Positions 1 through 9,354 of a DNA stretch of 64,000 nt are shown in pieces. Under the pieces are notes generated by a model. That model was not told where the DNA came from, did not search any database, and saw only the letters and a program-made list of their open reading frames with translations. The position numbers and the translations under genes were made by a program. Numbering within the stretch: position 1 is the stretch's first letter; each line of letters starts with the position of its first letter. The stretch comes from Pseudomonas morbosilactucae (GTDB lineage: Bacteria > Pseudomonadota > Gammaproteobacteria > Pseudomonadales > Pseudomonadaceae), in assembly GCF_023241715.1 (NCBI RefSeq), contig NZ_JALQCW010000002.1, positions 1 to 64,000 on the forward strand, in the 5' to 3' direction.

Positions 1-429
1 TTCACCTTTGGCGCCAACGACAGCGTCTCCGGCACGGCCACCGGTTCGACCTATTCCGTCAACGGCAACCTGGTCTACACCATCACCGGGATGTCCAAGA
101 GCGCGGCGACCCTGGCGGATTTCAGGGCCTTATCGCTGGCAAGCCAGCTCCTACAAAAGCCGGCTCCTACCAATAACGTGGGGCAACGCACATCTGTAGG
201 AGCCCGGCTTGCCGGCGATGGCGATTCCAAGACTGGTGTTGGGCTTGAGGACCCTATCGCTGGCAAGCCAGCTCCTGCAAAAGCCGGCTCCTATGCAAGC
301 CGGCGTCTGCAAATGGGTTACCAGAAGCGTTGCTGGGTCAGGCGGCTCCACCAGGTCAGCAGTACGCGATCGATCGAACCACTGGCGGCCAGCCCTACTC
401 GCTCCTGCAAGCTCTTGCGCTCGGCGTAG
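1..429 (+). CDS. C-terminal fragment of an unidentified protein, overrun by REP sequence
   Basis: The frame is open from the first base of the window to a TAG at 427-429, so the gene starts upstream. Only the first 43 or so codons look protein-like (rich in Gly, Ser, Thr and Asn, ending around the residues SAATLADF). From about base 129 the frame runs through REP repeats and then over the antisense of the sohB 3' end, giving a low-complexity tail. I do not recognise the protein. The original stop may have been lost to a REP insertion, or a frameshift may hide the true end. Confidence 0.4.
   Translation, partial: FTFGANDSVSGTATGSTYSVNGNLVYTITGMSKSAATLADFRALSLASQLLQKPAPTNNVGQRTSVGARLAGDGDSKTGVGLEDPIAGKPAPAKAGSYASRRLQMGYQKRCWVRRLHQVSSTRSIEPLAASPTRSCKLLRSA
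129..297. repeat. REP cluster (three inverted units)
   Basis: Three copies of the pseudomonad REP motif lie in alternating orientation: TCGCTGGCAAGCCAGCTCC-like units near 134 and 256, and a GGCTTGCCGGCGAT unit near 204, each next to CCTACA or TGTAGGAG. Such clusters usually sit between genes, but here the upstream reading frame continues straight through them. Confidence 0.85.
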
Positions 430-1339
430 TTGAGGTGGAACAACTCCGCGCTCTTGGCCCGCTCAGCCAGGTATTCGTCACTGGTCTGCAGCTCGTCCAC
501 CAGCTGTTTATCCAGGGCCGCGACACCCAGCCAGACTTCACCGGTGGCCACTTCATCAATGGCCAGTTGCGGGCGATAGCGGGAGACGAAGTTCTTGAAC
601 AACTGATGGGTGATGTCCAGGTCTTCCTGGAATTTTTCCCGGCCCTTCTCGTGTTTTCGCCAAACACCGTCAGGGTGCGCTTGTACTCGCCAGCGGTCAG
701 CACTTCAAAGTCGATGTCGTGCTTCTTCAACAGTCGATTGACGTTGGGCAACTGCGCCACCACACCAATGGAGCCGAGGATGGCGAACGGAGCGCTGATA
801 ATTTTCTCGCCGATGCAGGCCATCATGTAGCCGCCGCTGGCCGCCACCTTGTCAATGCACACCGTCAACGGCACACCCGCCTGGCGGATACGTGCCAGTT
901 GCGAGGACGCCAGGCCATAGCTATGAACCATGCCACCGCCACTTTCGAGGCGCAGCACCACTTCGTCCTTGGGCGTGGCCAGGGTCAGCAAGGCGGTGAT
1001 TTCATGGCGCAGGCCTTCGGTGGCCGAGGCCTTGATGTCACCGTTGAAGTCCAGCACGAACACCCGAGGCTTGTCCTCAGGCTGTTTTTTGCTTTTCTTC
1101 TCGGCCTTGCTTTCGGATTTGCGCAAGGCCTTGAGCTGATCCTTGTCCAACAGGCTCTGCTCCAGGCGCTCGCGCAGGCCCTTGTAGAAATCATTGAGCT
1201 TGCTCACGTGCAACTGCCCGGCGCCTTTGCGCCGGCCTTTGCCACGCAGCGAGGCAGCGGTGACCAGAACCACCAAAATAGCGATGACCAGGGTGACGGT
1301 TTTAGCCAGAAAACTGGCGTACTCCGAGAGAAACTCCAC
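318..1339 (-). pseudogene. sohB: SohB-type inner-membrane serine protease, frameshifted as written
   Basis: SppA/SohB-family signal-peptide-peptidase-like protease of the inner membrane. The start is GTG with an AAGGAG about 8 bases upstream. An N-terminal membrane segment (residues about 8-30) is followed by a charged Lys/Glu linker and the peptidase S49 domain. The Ser of AASGGYM (about residue 167) and the Lys of AGEYKR (about 219) fit the Ser/Lys catalytic dyad. After FGENT the frame is lost; the next frame restores a normal tail beginning EKFQEDLDITHQLFKN and ending at TAA 318. Adding one G near 650/651 gives 340 aa, close to the 349 aa of E. coli SohB. Both catalytic residues lie before the break. 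See the finding on systematic one-base deletions. Confidence 0.85.
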
Positions 1340-1544
1340 AGGGACTCCTTAACGACATGCACCACTGCCAACGAGCGGCGGAATGGGCCCCAGCATACCG
1401 GCGAGACCGATCGCCGACCAGCCGCGAAACCTCCTGTAACCACGCTCCAATAAGCTTTTCAAACAAGCGTATGTTTTTTCATTGACAGCTCACCGGCATC
1501 CTCATAACCTCGCAAAACTTTCAACGTACCGGGACGACGCGGAC

Positions 1545-2255
1545 GTGGGCAGCATCTACTTGATTCGACATGGCCAGGCCTCTTTCGGTGCAGACGACTA
1601 CGACGTGCTGTCAGCCACCGGCGTGCGCCAGGCAGCGGTCCTCGGCGATCACCTGGCCGCCCTTGGGCTGAGCTTCGATCGTTGCCTTTCCGGTGACCTG
1701 CGCCGTCAGCAGCACACGGCCAATACGGCGCTGGAACAGATGAGCGCCGCAGGCCTGAACACCCCGGCCCTGGAAATCGACTCGGCGTTCAACGAGTTCG
1801 ACGCCGACGCCATCATCCGTGCCCTGCTGCCCGACCTGCTGCCTGAAGAACCCCAAGCCCTGGAGACCCTGCGCAACGCCGCGCAGAACCGCGCCGAGTT
1901 CCAGCGCATCTTCGCCCTGATTATCGAACGCTGGCTGGCCGGCACCTACGATCCCCCCGGGCTGGAAAGCTGGCTGGGGTTTGTCGAGCGGGTCCAGGGC
2001 GGCTTGCAACGGATTCTGGCTGAAGCCGACAACCGGCAGAAAATCGCCGTGTTCACCTCGGGCGGCACCATCACCGCCCTGCTCCACCTGATTACTCGGA
2101 TCCCGGCGGCCCAGGCCTTCGAGCTCAACTGGCAAATCGTCAACACCTCGCTCAACCAGCTGAAATTCCGCGGACGCGAGGTGTCCCTGGCTTCCTTCAA
2201 CAGTCATGCCCACCTGCAACTGTTGAAGGCCCCCGAACTCATCACTTTCCGCTGA
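1545..2255 (+). CDS. Histidine phosphatase superfamily (phosphoglycerate-mutase-like) protein
   Basis: About 236 aa. The N-terminus GSIYLIRHGQASFG carries the RHG phospho-acceptor motif of the superfamily at residues 8-10. I place the start at GTG 1545 because the fold begins directly there; an in-frame ATG at 1482 would add 21 residues of non-conserved sequence. Unusually, the second catalytic-core motif reads FTSGGTI, where canonical members have a His (as in SHGG), so the second active-site His appears to be Ser. It may therefore be a variant phosphatase. Substrate unknown. The SCP2 gene follows 51 bases downstream on the same strand, so the two may be co-transcribed. Confidence 0.75.
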   Translation: MGSIYLIRHGQASFGADDYDVLSATGVRQAAVLGDHLAALGLSFDRCLSGDLRRQQHTANTALEQMSAAGLNTPALEIDSAFNEFDADAIIRALLPDLLPEEPQALETLRNAAQNRAEFQRIFALIIERWLAGTYDPPGLESWLGFVERVQGGLQRILAEADNRQKIAVFTSGGTITALLHLITRIPAAQAFELNWQIVNTSLNQLKFRGREVSLASFNSHAHLQLLKAPELITFR

Positions 2256-2306
2256 GTCCGGCTTACTGTGCCCCTGGCTGTAACCACCCCATAAAAGGAT
2301 CGAACC

Positions 2307-2621
2307 ATGACCTCCGTAGCTGATGCCGTACAAGCCATGAAAGCCAAGTTCAACCCAGCTGCCGCTGCCGGCCTGGATCTGGTTTTCGGTTTCCGTATCG
2401 ATGACTCCAAGCACTTCTCGCTGATCGTCAAGGACAGCACCTGCGAGCTGCAGGAAGGCGAAAACCCGGACGCTCAGGTGACCCTGGTGATGGACGGTGA
2501 AACCCTGGAAGGCATCGTCAGCGGCGAAACCGACGGCATGCAAGCCTTTATGGGCGGCAAGCTGCGCGCCGAAGGCGACATGATGCTGGCCATGAAATTG
2601 AGCGAGCTGTTCCCAGCCTAA
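2307..2621 (+). CDS. SCP2 sterol-carrier domain protein
   Basis: 104 aa, a single SCP2 lipid-binding domain without other modules, soluble and without signal peptide. The start ATG follows AAAAGGA. Typical features are VFGFRIDD, the central CELQEGENPDAQVTLVMDG and the C-terminal GKLRAEGDMMLAMKLSELF. Bacterial stand-alone SCP2 proteins are thought to bind acyl chains or lipids; a precise role is not known. It lies just after the phosphatase-like gene and is followed by a rho-independent terminator, so it is probably the last gene of a short unit. Confidence 0.85.
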   Translation: MTSVADAVQAMKAKFNPAAAAGLDLVFGFRIDDSKHFSLIVKDSTCELQEGENPDAQVTLVMDGETLEGIVSGETDGMQAFMGGKLRAEGDMMLAMKLSELFPA

Positions 2622-2646
2622 GACCCTGCAAAGTCCGGCTGTACAC

Positions 2647-2680
2647 GAATCCCGCCCCTGAGGCGGGATTCGTCGTTTCA
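2647..2680 (+). terminator. Rho-independent terminator after SCP2 gene
   Basis: Perfect 11-bp stem CGAATCCCGCC / GGCGGGATTCG with a 5-base loop, followed by a T-rich stretch, 25 bases after the SCP2 stop codon. Confidence 0.8.
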
Positions 2681-2880
2681 GGGCCACCCAACGCGTCTAG
2701 CCCGCCACTTTGCCCTGGATCAATACCACTCGGCGGCTCAGCCTTCAGGCGGCACGCTTGATTGATCTCGGTCAGCTTTCGCCCATCAGCCCCCCTCTAC
2801 TCTTGCGCCTCCATCGCGGCCAGGGACGGCTTCAGCCGGGGCCCTTTGCCGCACCGTTTCACTCACGGAAGAGTCTGTTT

Positions 2881-4599
2881 ATGCGATCACTGAAGATCAT
2901 CCTGCTGTCCACCGCCTTTAACGGCCTGACCCAACGGGCCTGGCTCGACCTGCGCCAGGCCGGGCACCGTCCCAGCGTGGTGCTGTTCACCAGGGAAGAC
3001 GACGTTTGCCGGCAGATCGAAGACGCCGAGGCAGACCTGGTGATCTGCCCCTTCCTCAAGGACCGCGTGCCCCAGCAACTGTGGCGCCACCCCAAGCGTC
3101 CGGTGGTGATCATCCACCCAGGCATCGTCGGGGACCGTGGCGCCAGTGCCCTGGACTGGGCCATCAGCAAGGAACTCAAACGCTGGGGCGTGACCGCCCT
3201 GCAGGCCGTCGAAGAAATGGACGCAGGGCCGATCTGGTCGACCCATGAATTCAACCTGCCCAACGGGCTGCGCAAGTCCGAGCTGTACAACGGCCTGGTC
3301 AGCGACGCCGCCATCCACTGCATCCGCGATGTGGTGGAAAAATTCCGCAACGGCTTCAGCCCTGTCCCCCTGGACTACGATAACCCCTCGGTGCTCGGCC
3401 GCCTGCAACCGAACATGAAACAGTGCGACCGCACCTTCAGTTGGCACGACAGCGCTCAATTCATCAAACGCAGCATCGACGCCGCCGACGGCCAGCCGGG
3501 CGTCCTGGCCAGCCTCGCCGGCGGCCAGTACTACCTGTACGACGCCCACCTGGATTCCCGCAGCGGCATGCCCGGGCAATTGCTGGCGGTGCACGATGAT
3601 GCAGTGCTGGTGGCCTGCGGCGATCACAGCCTGTGGATCGGCGCCCTGCGCCTCAAACCCCAGCCCGGCGAAGACACCTTCAAACGCCCGGCCCGCCATG
3701 TACTCGGCGAACGCCTGGCCGAGGTGCCAGTGCTGGACTGGTCGGTGGCCAGCACCCCCTTCAGCACCGAAGCCTACCAGCCAATCCGTTACCGCGAATC
3801 CGGCAAGGTCGGCGAGCTGACCTTCGAGTTCTACAACGGCGCCATGAGCACCGAGCAATGCCAGCGCCTGGTCAATGCCCTGCGTTGGGCCAAGGCCCGA
3901 GACACCCAGGTCCTGCTGGTGCGCGGCGGTCGTGGTGCTTTCAGCAACGGCGTGCACCTGAATGTGATCCAGGCGGCTCCCGAGCCGGGTCTTGAAGCCT
4001 GGGCCAATATCCAGGCCATCGACGACGTCTGCCTGGAACTGCTCACCGCGCGCCAGTTGGTCGTCAGCGGCCTGACCGGCAATGCCGGCGCGGGCGGCCT
4101 GATGCTGGCCCTGGCCGTCGATGTGGTCCTGGCCCGTGCCGACACCGTCTACAACCCTCACTACAAGAGCATGGGCCTGTACGGCTCTGAATACTGGACC
4201 TACAGCCTGCCCCGCGCCGTTGGCCAGCCGCTGGCCCGGCAACTGACCGAAGCCTGCCTGCCCATCAGTGCGCTCCAGGCCTTGCAGATGGGCATGGTCC
4301 AGGAAATCGGCCCACGCTGCCCGGACGAGTTCGGCCTGTGGCTGCTGCAGCGGGCCAACGGTGTGCTCAACGAGCCGCGCTACCAGGACCTGCGCCAGCG
4401 CAAGCTGGAAGCCGACCCGCAGTTGATGCAGCACTGCCGCAACGCCGAGCTGGAAGAAATGCACATGGACATGGTGCAGAACCGCAAGGGCTTCGCCGAG
4501 AAGTGCCGCCATTTCGTCTACAAGCGCAAGGCCTGTTGCACCCCTGAACGGCTGATCGAAGGCTGGGCCAAAACCCAGGACATCGCCCTGGTGGGCTGA
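2881..4599 (+). CDS. hypX: HypX/HoxX-like protein (formyltransferase-like plus crotonase-like domains)
   Basis: 572 aa, the usual size of HypX. The N-terminal half is a formyltransferase-like domain with the IIHPGIVGDRGASALDWA motif (about residues 77-95). The C-terminal half is an enoyl-CoA hydratase/crotonase-like domain with the HypX signature NPHYKSMGLYGSEYWTY. In hydrogenase-carrying bacteria HypX makes the CO ligand of NiFe hydrogenase from a formyl-folate. No hydrogenase or hyp gene occurs in this window, so the substrate here is open. ATG 2881 is chosen because the Rossmann-like strand LKIILLSTAF starts directly after it; the open frame upstream (from 2710) shows no conserved sequence. 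No frameshift. Confidence 0.75.
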   Translation: MRSLKIILLSTAFNGLTQRAWLDLRQAGHRPSVVLFTREDDVCRQIEDAEADLVICPFLKDRVPQQLWRHPKRPVVIIHPGIVGDRGASALDWAISKELKRWGVTALQAVEEMDAGPIWSTHEFNLPNGLRKSELYNGLVSDAAIHCIRDVVEKFRNGFSPVPLDYDNPSVLGRLQPNMKQCDRTFSWHDSAQFIKRSIDAADGQPGVLASLAGGQYYLYDAHLDSRSGMPGQLLAVHDDAVLVACGDHSLWIGALRLKPQPGEDTFKRPARHVLGERLAEVPVLDWSVASTPFSTEAYQPIRYRESGKVGELTFEFYNGAMSTEQCQRLVNALRWAKARDTQVLLVRGGRGAFSNGVHLNVIQAAPEPGLEAWANIQAIDDVCLELLTARQLVVSGLTGNAGAGGLMLALAVDVVLARADTVYNPHYKSMGLYGSEYWTYSLPRAVGQPLARQLTEACLPISALQALQMGMVQEIGPRCPDEFGLWLLQRANGVLNEPRYQDLRQRKLEADPQLMQHCRNAELEEMHMDMVQNRKGFAEKCRHFVYKRKACCTPERLIEGWAKTQDIALVG

Positions 4600-4703
4600 T
4601 TCACCGCCTGAGCGGCATGCTTTCAAAGTACCGCCAGGCCACGTAGTATCGCCGCCCTTTGTTGCCGCCCCCCGGGGCGGCAGCTGTCTGCAAGGAGGCG
4701 AGC

Positions 4704-5594
4704 ATGCACGACATTCCAGGCCATGCCACGTGGCGCAGCATCGAAGCACAAACCCTTGGCTGGTCCAGCGATCGGATCTTTCACATCGTCGACGAACAAG
4801 ACCAACACCTGCTCTTGCGCACCAGCGACGCCTCTCAGTACGTCAACAAACGCGACGAGTTCCAGTGGACCCAGTATCTGGCGGCCAAGGGCATCGCCAT
4901 GTCCCAGCCCTTGGCCTTCGGCCTTTTTGATTCAGGACGCCAGGTTTATTCGCTGTTGTCGTGGATCGAAGGCAAGGATGGCGCGCAATGGGTGGCCGAG
5001 CAGCCCGCCGCAGCCTGTTATGAGCTTGGCCTGCAAGCCGGTCGAATACTCAAGCAGATCCACAGCGTTGCCGCGCCTGGCGGAACTGAAAACGCCGAAC
5101 AGCAGATGCGTACCCTCTACCGTAAAAAGCTCGAACAGTATCAGGGCTGTGACTACAAGGTGGCCCATGAGCAAGACTTCCTGCAGTTTCTCGAACAGCA
5201 CTTTCATCTGCTGGCAGACACGCCGCTGGTGTTTCTCCACGGTGACTATCACCTGAACAACATGATCGTGGGCGCCGATGACCAATTGTCGATCATCGAC
5301 TTCAACCGCTGCCGTTTCGGAGACCCCGCGCGTGACTTCAACAGGCTGGCGCTGTTTTCCTGCAACCTCAGCAGCGACTTCGCCCGCGGCCAGGTCGACG
5401 GCTACTGCGCAGGCAAGCCCGACCCGGCCTTCCTCACCCGCATAGCGTTCTACGTCGCGTTCGACACCTTCTTCAGCGTGCTCTGGGCCATGTCCTTCGG
5501 CGAGCAGGAAATCCACGCCACTCTGCAACGCACGCAAAAAGTCTGGGAAGACTTCGCCGGATTTTCCAAGCATGTGCCTCATTGGTATTGCTGA
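4704..5594 (+). CDS. APH-family phosphotransferase (aminoglycoside/choline-kinase-like fold)
   Basis: 296 aa, cytoplasmic. A perfect AAGGAGG sits a few bases before ATG 4704, which decides against the ATG at 4659. The kinase catalytic loop FLHGDYHLNN (Brenner-type HGDxxxxN, about residue 179) and the metal-binding IIDFNRCRFGDPARDF segment (about 196) are intact. The family phosphorylates hydroxyls of small molecules; the substrate cannot be told from sequence, and a resistance role should not be assumed. It stands alone between hypX and a membrane-protein gene. Confidence 0.8.
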   Translation: MHDIPGHATWRSIEAQTLGWSSDRIFHIVDEQDQHLLLRTSDASQYVNKRDEFQWTQYLAAKGIAMSQPLAFGLFDSGRQVYSLLSWIEGKDGAQWVAEQPAAACYELGLQAGRILKQIHSVAAPGGTENAEQQMRTLYRKKLEQYQGCDYKVAHEQDFLQFLEQHFHLLADTPLVFLHGDYHLNNMIVGADDQLSIIDFNRCRFGDPARDFNRLALFSCNLSSDFARGQVDGYCAGKPDPAFLTRIAFYVAFDTFFSVLWAMSFGEQEIHATLQRTQKVWEDFAGFSKHVPHWYC

Positions 5595-5731
5595 TAGGCG
5601 ACGCAGCCCGTGCTGTGCCCCCCAGTTTCACCCACGCTTGTTTGATAGCAAGAAAGAAAACAGCTGCCACGATTTCCCCTCGCGTGGATCGCAGAGTTGA
5701 AGACACCATTGGAAAAATCTAAGGAAAGACT

Positions 5732-6493
5732 ATGAACGCCAAGGTTAAGAACACAGAAGAAGCCCAGGAAAAAACCGGTAAAAGCCCGATTGCCTGGGGC
5801 ATGATCGGCTCAGTGATTCTGGCAATCACCACTCCGTTCTTCTATTTGAACGGCAAGGCCTACCACGATGGTTACCTCGGCTACTTTCAGCTGGAAACCT
5901 CGATGTTTCCCATGGACACCTCCACCACTTTCGTCAACGCAGTTCTGGCCTGGTATCACGCCATGACCAACGGTTTGAAAGGAGGAATGGAGTTCATTGG
6001 GCAGCACTGGCTATGGGCCGTAATCGTCTGCGCACTGAGCATTCTGGTGTTCGGCGGCCTCAACTATCTGATCGCCTTGTTCAACAAAAAACTCACTGAC
6101 AAGAAGCAGTCCGCCAAGCAACCGCAGGCCACCGTTCCCGCCCCATCCTTCTTCAAGGAGATCGGCAAATGTGCGCTGTACATCTTCATCCCCAGCTACG
6201 GCCTGTTTGTGGCGATGTTTTTCATCTCCTTTATCTTGATGATCACCATCACCCCCTTTGTACTAATCGGCAAAGACTCGGCGGCCGAGGATCTGAAAAA
6301 CGGCTTCAAAGACTCACCCCAGGTGACCGTCAATGACCCGGATGGGCATAAGGGCACTTACCGGATCATGCAGTGCTCGACATCCTTCTGTGCGCTCTAC
6401 GCCGATGGCAAGGCGATCACGGTTCCTATCGCCACGCTGAATTGGGCAATATCGGATGTCTCGAAAAAACTTAAGGTGCAGCAAGGGAACTGA
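5732..6493 (+). CDS. Unknown membrane protein
   Basis: 253 aa, ATG preceded by AAGGAAAG. Not recognised. It has about three hydrophobic segments (residues about 19-38, 91-115 and 150-178), a Lys/Gln-rich loop after the second (KKLTDKKQSAKQPQ), and a soluble C-terminal domain of about 70 residues containing two Cys (CSTSFC), likely periplasmic and possibly disulfide-bonded. The gene faces the convergent glucosidase gene, 32 bases away. Codon use resembles the neighbours. Confidence 0.7.
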   Translation: MNAKVKNTEEAQEKTGKSPIAWGMIGSVILAITTPFFYLNGKAYHDGYLGYFQLETSMFPMDTSTTFVNAVLAWYHAMTNGLKGGMEFIGQHWLWAVIVCALSILVFGGLNYLIALFNKKLTDKKQSAKQPQATVPAPSFFKEIGKCALYIFIPSYGLFVAMFFISFILMITITPFVLIGKDSAAEDLKNGFKDSPQVTVNDPDGHKGTYRIMQCSTSFCALYADGKAITVPIATLNWAISDVSKKLKVQQGN

Positions 6494-6525
6494 ACCCCGC
6501 TGCGCGCCCTTCCCTATTGCTGCAG

Positions 6526-9153
6526 CTAAGCCTGCAACAGCAACGCCACCAGCGCCGTCCAGCCAGTCTGGTGGCTAGCCCCCAGACCGCGCCCGGTTTC
6601 GCCATGGAAGTACTCATGGAACAACACCAGCTCGCGGTCCTCGGCATCGACCTGCAATTGCGGGTAGCCACTCATGGACGGCCTGCGCCCGTCCTCGTCC
6701 AGCAAGAACAGCCGCGTCAGGCGCTGGCTCAAGCTGTCGGCCACCTCCTCCAACGACGCCAGATACCCGGAGCCCCGCGGGTACTCCACTGAGAAGTTGA
6801 CGTCGTAATAGCGATGAAACTCCCGCAGGGATTCGATCAGCAAGTAGTTGATCGGCATCCACAGCGGTCCACGCCAGTTGGAGTTGCCGCCGTACAGCCG
6901 CGAATCGGATTCCGCTGGCACATAACGAGCACAGAGCTGCCGGCCATCGACCTGCATGGCAAACGGCTGCTCAAAGGCCTTGGACAGGGAGCGGATGCCG
7001 AATTCCGAGAGAAACTCGCTTTCATCGAGCATGCGCTTGAGCAGGTCCTTGGTGCGCTCGCCCCGTAGCAACGCCAGGAGCATGCGATTGCCCTTGCCCG
7101 GCTCGTACCAGCGCGACACCAGGCTCGCCAAGTCCGGACGGTGATGCAAAAAGCCCAGCAGACGCTGGGCCAACCCCGGCAGGTTTTCATGCTCGTGCTG
7201 CTCCAGCACCTGCACCGCGAACAGCGGCATCAGGCCGACGATGGAGCGCAGGCGCAACGGTTCGTTCTGGCCGTCGGGCCGGTGCAACACGTCGTAGAAA
7301 AACTGGTCCTGCTCGTCCCACAGGCCCTCGGCGCTTTCATCCACCCGATTGATCGCCCCGGCGATATAGAGGAAGTGCTCAAAGAACTTCACCGCGATGT
7401 CCACGTACACGCCATTGCGCTTGGCCAGCTCCAAGGCGATACGCATCAGGTCCAGAGCATAGGCCGCGACCCAGGCCGTCCCGTCGGCCTGATCCAGGGC
7501 GAAGCCTTCCGGCAACGCGGCGGAACGATCAAACAGAGCGATATTGTCCAGACCAAGAAAGCCGCCCTGAAACAGGTTGCGGCCCTCGGCGTCCTTGCGA
7601 TTGACCCACCAGGAAAAATTCAGCAGCAACTTGTGAAAGATACGCTCGAGAAAATCCAGGTCGCCCTGGCCGGTCAGGGCCTTGTCTTGCTGATAGACCC
7701 GCCAGCTGGCCCAGGCATGCACCGGCGGATTGGCATCGTCGAAACGCCATTCGTAGGCCGGCAGCTGGCCGTTGGGGTGCATGAAACGGTCTTTCACCAA
7801 CAGCAGCAACTGCTGCTTGGCGAACCCCGGATCGATCAGGGCAAAGGCCACCGCCTGGAAGCCCAGATCCCAGGAGGCGTACCAGGGGTATTCCCAGGTA
7901 TCGGGCATGGAAACGATGTCGCTGTTGGACAAATGCCGCCAATGGCTATTGCGCAGGTGCTCGCGTCCCATCGGCGGCGCCGGCTGCCCGGGGTCGCCGT
8001 CGAGCCACTGGTTGACGTCGAAGTAGTACAGCTGCTTGGACCACAGCAGCCCGGCCAGGGCCTGGCGCTGCACATTACGCGCATCGGCATCCGGAATGCC
8101 CTGTTGCAAGGCGGCATAAAACTCATCGGCCTCGCGCCGGCGCTGTTCGAACAGGCGGCGAGCATTGACCTGCTCACTGCCCGCTGGGGCAAAGCGCAGG
8201 AACAGACTCTGGCTCTCGCCGCCCTCCAACTCCAGGGCAAAATGCGCTGCGGCCCGGGTGCCGCCATCGAAGGCCACCGCCGTGGCCTGCCCGTCCACCA
8301 GGTAATCGTTGATGCCGTCCTTGAACGGACCCGGCGAGGACAGCCCATCGAGCTTGGGGGCATTGGTTTCGTTATTGCAGAACAACCATTGGCAAGGCTC
8401 CGCGCCCCAGGCGGTGATCTGCCGATCGGGCAGCTGCGCATGCCGTGCCAGCACCGTATCGCCCTCCAGGCGCAGGCTTGGCCGTTGCGCATCGCCACCC
8501 CAACGCCAACGGTTGCGCGCCCAGACCTGAGGCAGCACCCGCAAACGTGCCGGCTGGTGGAAACGGTTGTGCACGGTCACCCGCATAAAGAGGTCATCGG
8601 CCGTGTGCTTGGCGTATTCCACCGTCACATCGAAGTAGCGATTGTCTTCGAAGACCCCGGTATCGAGGATCTCGTACTCGCTGTCGTCGAGGCCGCGCCG
8701 GGCGTTTTCCACCACCAGATCGGCGTAGGGAAAGGCCGCCTGCGGGTACTTGTAGAGCATGCGCATATAGGCATGGCTGGGCACCCCGTCGAGGTAGAAA
8801 TACAGTTCCTTGACGTCCTCGCCGTGGTTGCCTTCGGCGTTGTCCAGGCCGAACAGGCGCTCCTTGAGAATGGGGTCACGCTCATTCCACAAGCCAAGGC
8901 CCAGGCACCAGTGCTGGGCCTTGTCGGAAAACCCCGCCAGGCCGTCCTCGCCCCAGCGATAGGCGCGGCTGCGGGCGTGGTCGTGAGGGAGGTATTTCCA
9001 GGCATCACCGTCGGCGCTGTAGTCCTCGCGCACCGTGCCCCACTGCCGCTCACTCAGGTACGGCCCCCACTGGCGCCAGTGCTCGGCGTCAGCCCCCTGC
9101 AAGCGCTGGCCTTCGCGGGTATCGAGAATGCTCACTGGCGTTTTTTCCGTCAT
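6526..9153 (-). CDS. Large GH63-like glucosidase
   Basis: 875 aa, no signal peptide, so probably cytoplasmic. The sequence has the layout of bacterial GH63/MGH1-type glucosidases: an N-terminal beta-rich domain (WKYLPHDHARSRAYRWGEDG) and a C-terminal (alpha/alpha)6 barrel with the segments PWYASWDLGFQAVAFAL, NSNWRGPLWMPINYLL and FHEYFHGETGRGLGASHQ. Related bacterial enzymes act on mannosylglycerate/glucosylglycerate or alpha-glucosides; which applies here is unknown. ATG 9153 is chosen because REP repeats lie just upstream, although the open frame continues to 9783. No trehalose, glycogen or glucosylglycerate genes are adjacent. Confidence 0.8.
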   Translation of the reverse strand: MTEKTPVSILDTREGQRLQGADAEHWRQWGPYLSERQWGTVREDYSADGDAWKYLPHDHARSRAYRWGEDGLAGFSDKAQHWCLGLGLWNERDPILKERLFGLDNAEGNHGEDVKELYFYLDGVPSHAYMRMLYKYPQAAFPYADLVVENARRGLDDSEYEILDTGVFEDNRYFDVTVEYAKHTADDLFMRVTVHNRFHQPARLRVLPQVWARNRWRWGGDAQRPSLRLEGDTVLARHAQLPDRQITAWGAEPCQWLFCNNETNAPKLDGLSSPGPFKDGINDYLVDGQATAVAFDGGTRAAAHFALELEGGESQSLFLRFAPAGSEQVNARRLFEQRRREADEFYAALQQGIPDADARNVQRQALAGLLWSKQLYYFDVNQWLDGDPGQPAPPMGREHLRNSHWRHLSNSDIVSMPDTWEYPWYASWDLGFQAVAFALIDPGFAKQQLLLLVKDRFMHPNGQLPAYEWRFDDANPPVHAWASWRVYQQDKALTGQGDLDFLERIFHKLLLNFSWWVNRKDAEGRNLFQGGFLGLDNIALFDRSAALPEGFALDQADGTAWVAAYALDLMRIALELAKRNGVYVDIAVKFFEHFLYIAGAINRVDESAEGLWDEQDQFFYDVLHRPDGQNEPLRLRSIVGLMPLFAVQVLEQHEHENLPGLAQRLLGFLHHRPDLASLVSRWYEPGKGNRMLLALLRGERTKDLLKRMLDESEFLSEFGIRSLSKAFEQPFAMQVDGRQLCARYVPAESDSRLYGGNSNWRGPLWMPINYLLIESLREFHRYYDVNFSVEYPRGSGYLASLEEVADSLSQRLTRLFLLDEDGRRPSMSGYPQLQVDAEDRELVLFHEYFHGETGRGLGASHQTGWTALVALLLQA

Positions 9154-9185
9154 CAGAAAGTGCCCTGCCCTGCAAATAAATACCA

Positions 9186-9270
9186 TTGTAGGAGTCGGCT
9201 TGCCGGCGATAGGTCCCTTGAGCCTTGTACACATCTTCAGGGCGCCATCGCAGGCAAGCCAGTTCCGACA
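9186..9270. repeat. REP pair (inverted)
   Basis: A TTGTAGGAG-TCGGCTTGCCGGCGAT unit (9186-9210) faces a more degenerate GCCATCGCAGGCAAGCCAG unit (about 9244-9262), spaced about 35 bases, between the divergent glucosidase and lipoprotein genes. Confidence 0.8.
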
Positions 9271-9354
9271 GGGGGACGGGCAATACAAAAGATTGATCTG
9301 GGGCGTGGTCGTGCCTACGCTGCTACACAGTCGGCCTGTTGCCAAGGATTTATC

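Noticed and set aside
2887..4749. 620-residue minus-strand frame opposite hypX
   Set aside because: No motifs or ribosome site; hypX on the plus strand is clearly conserved.
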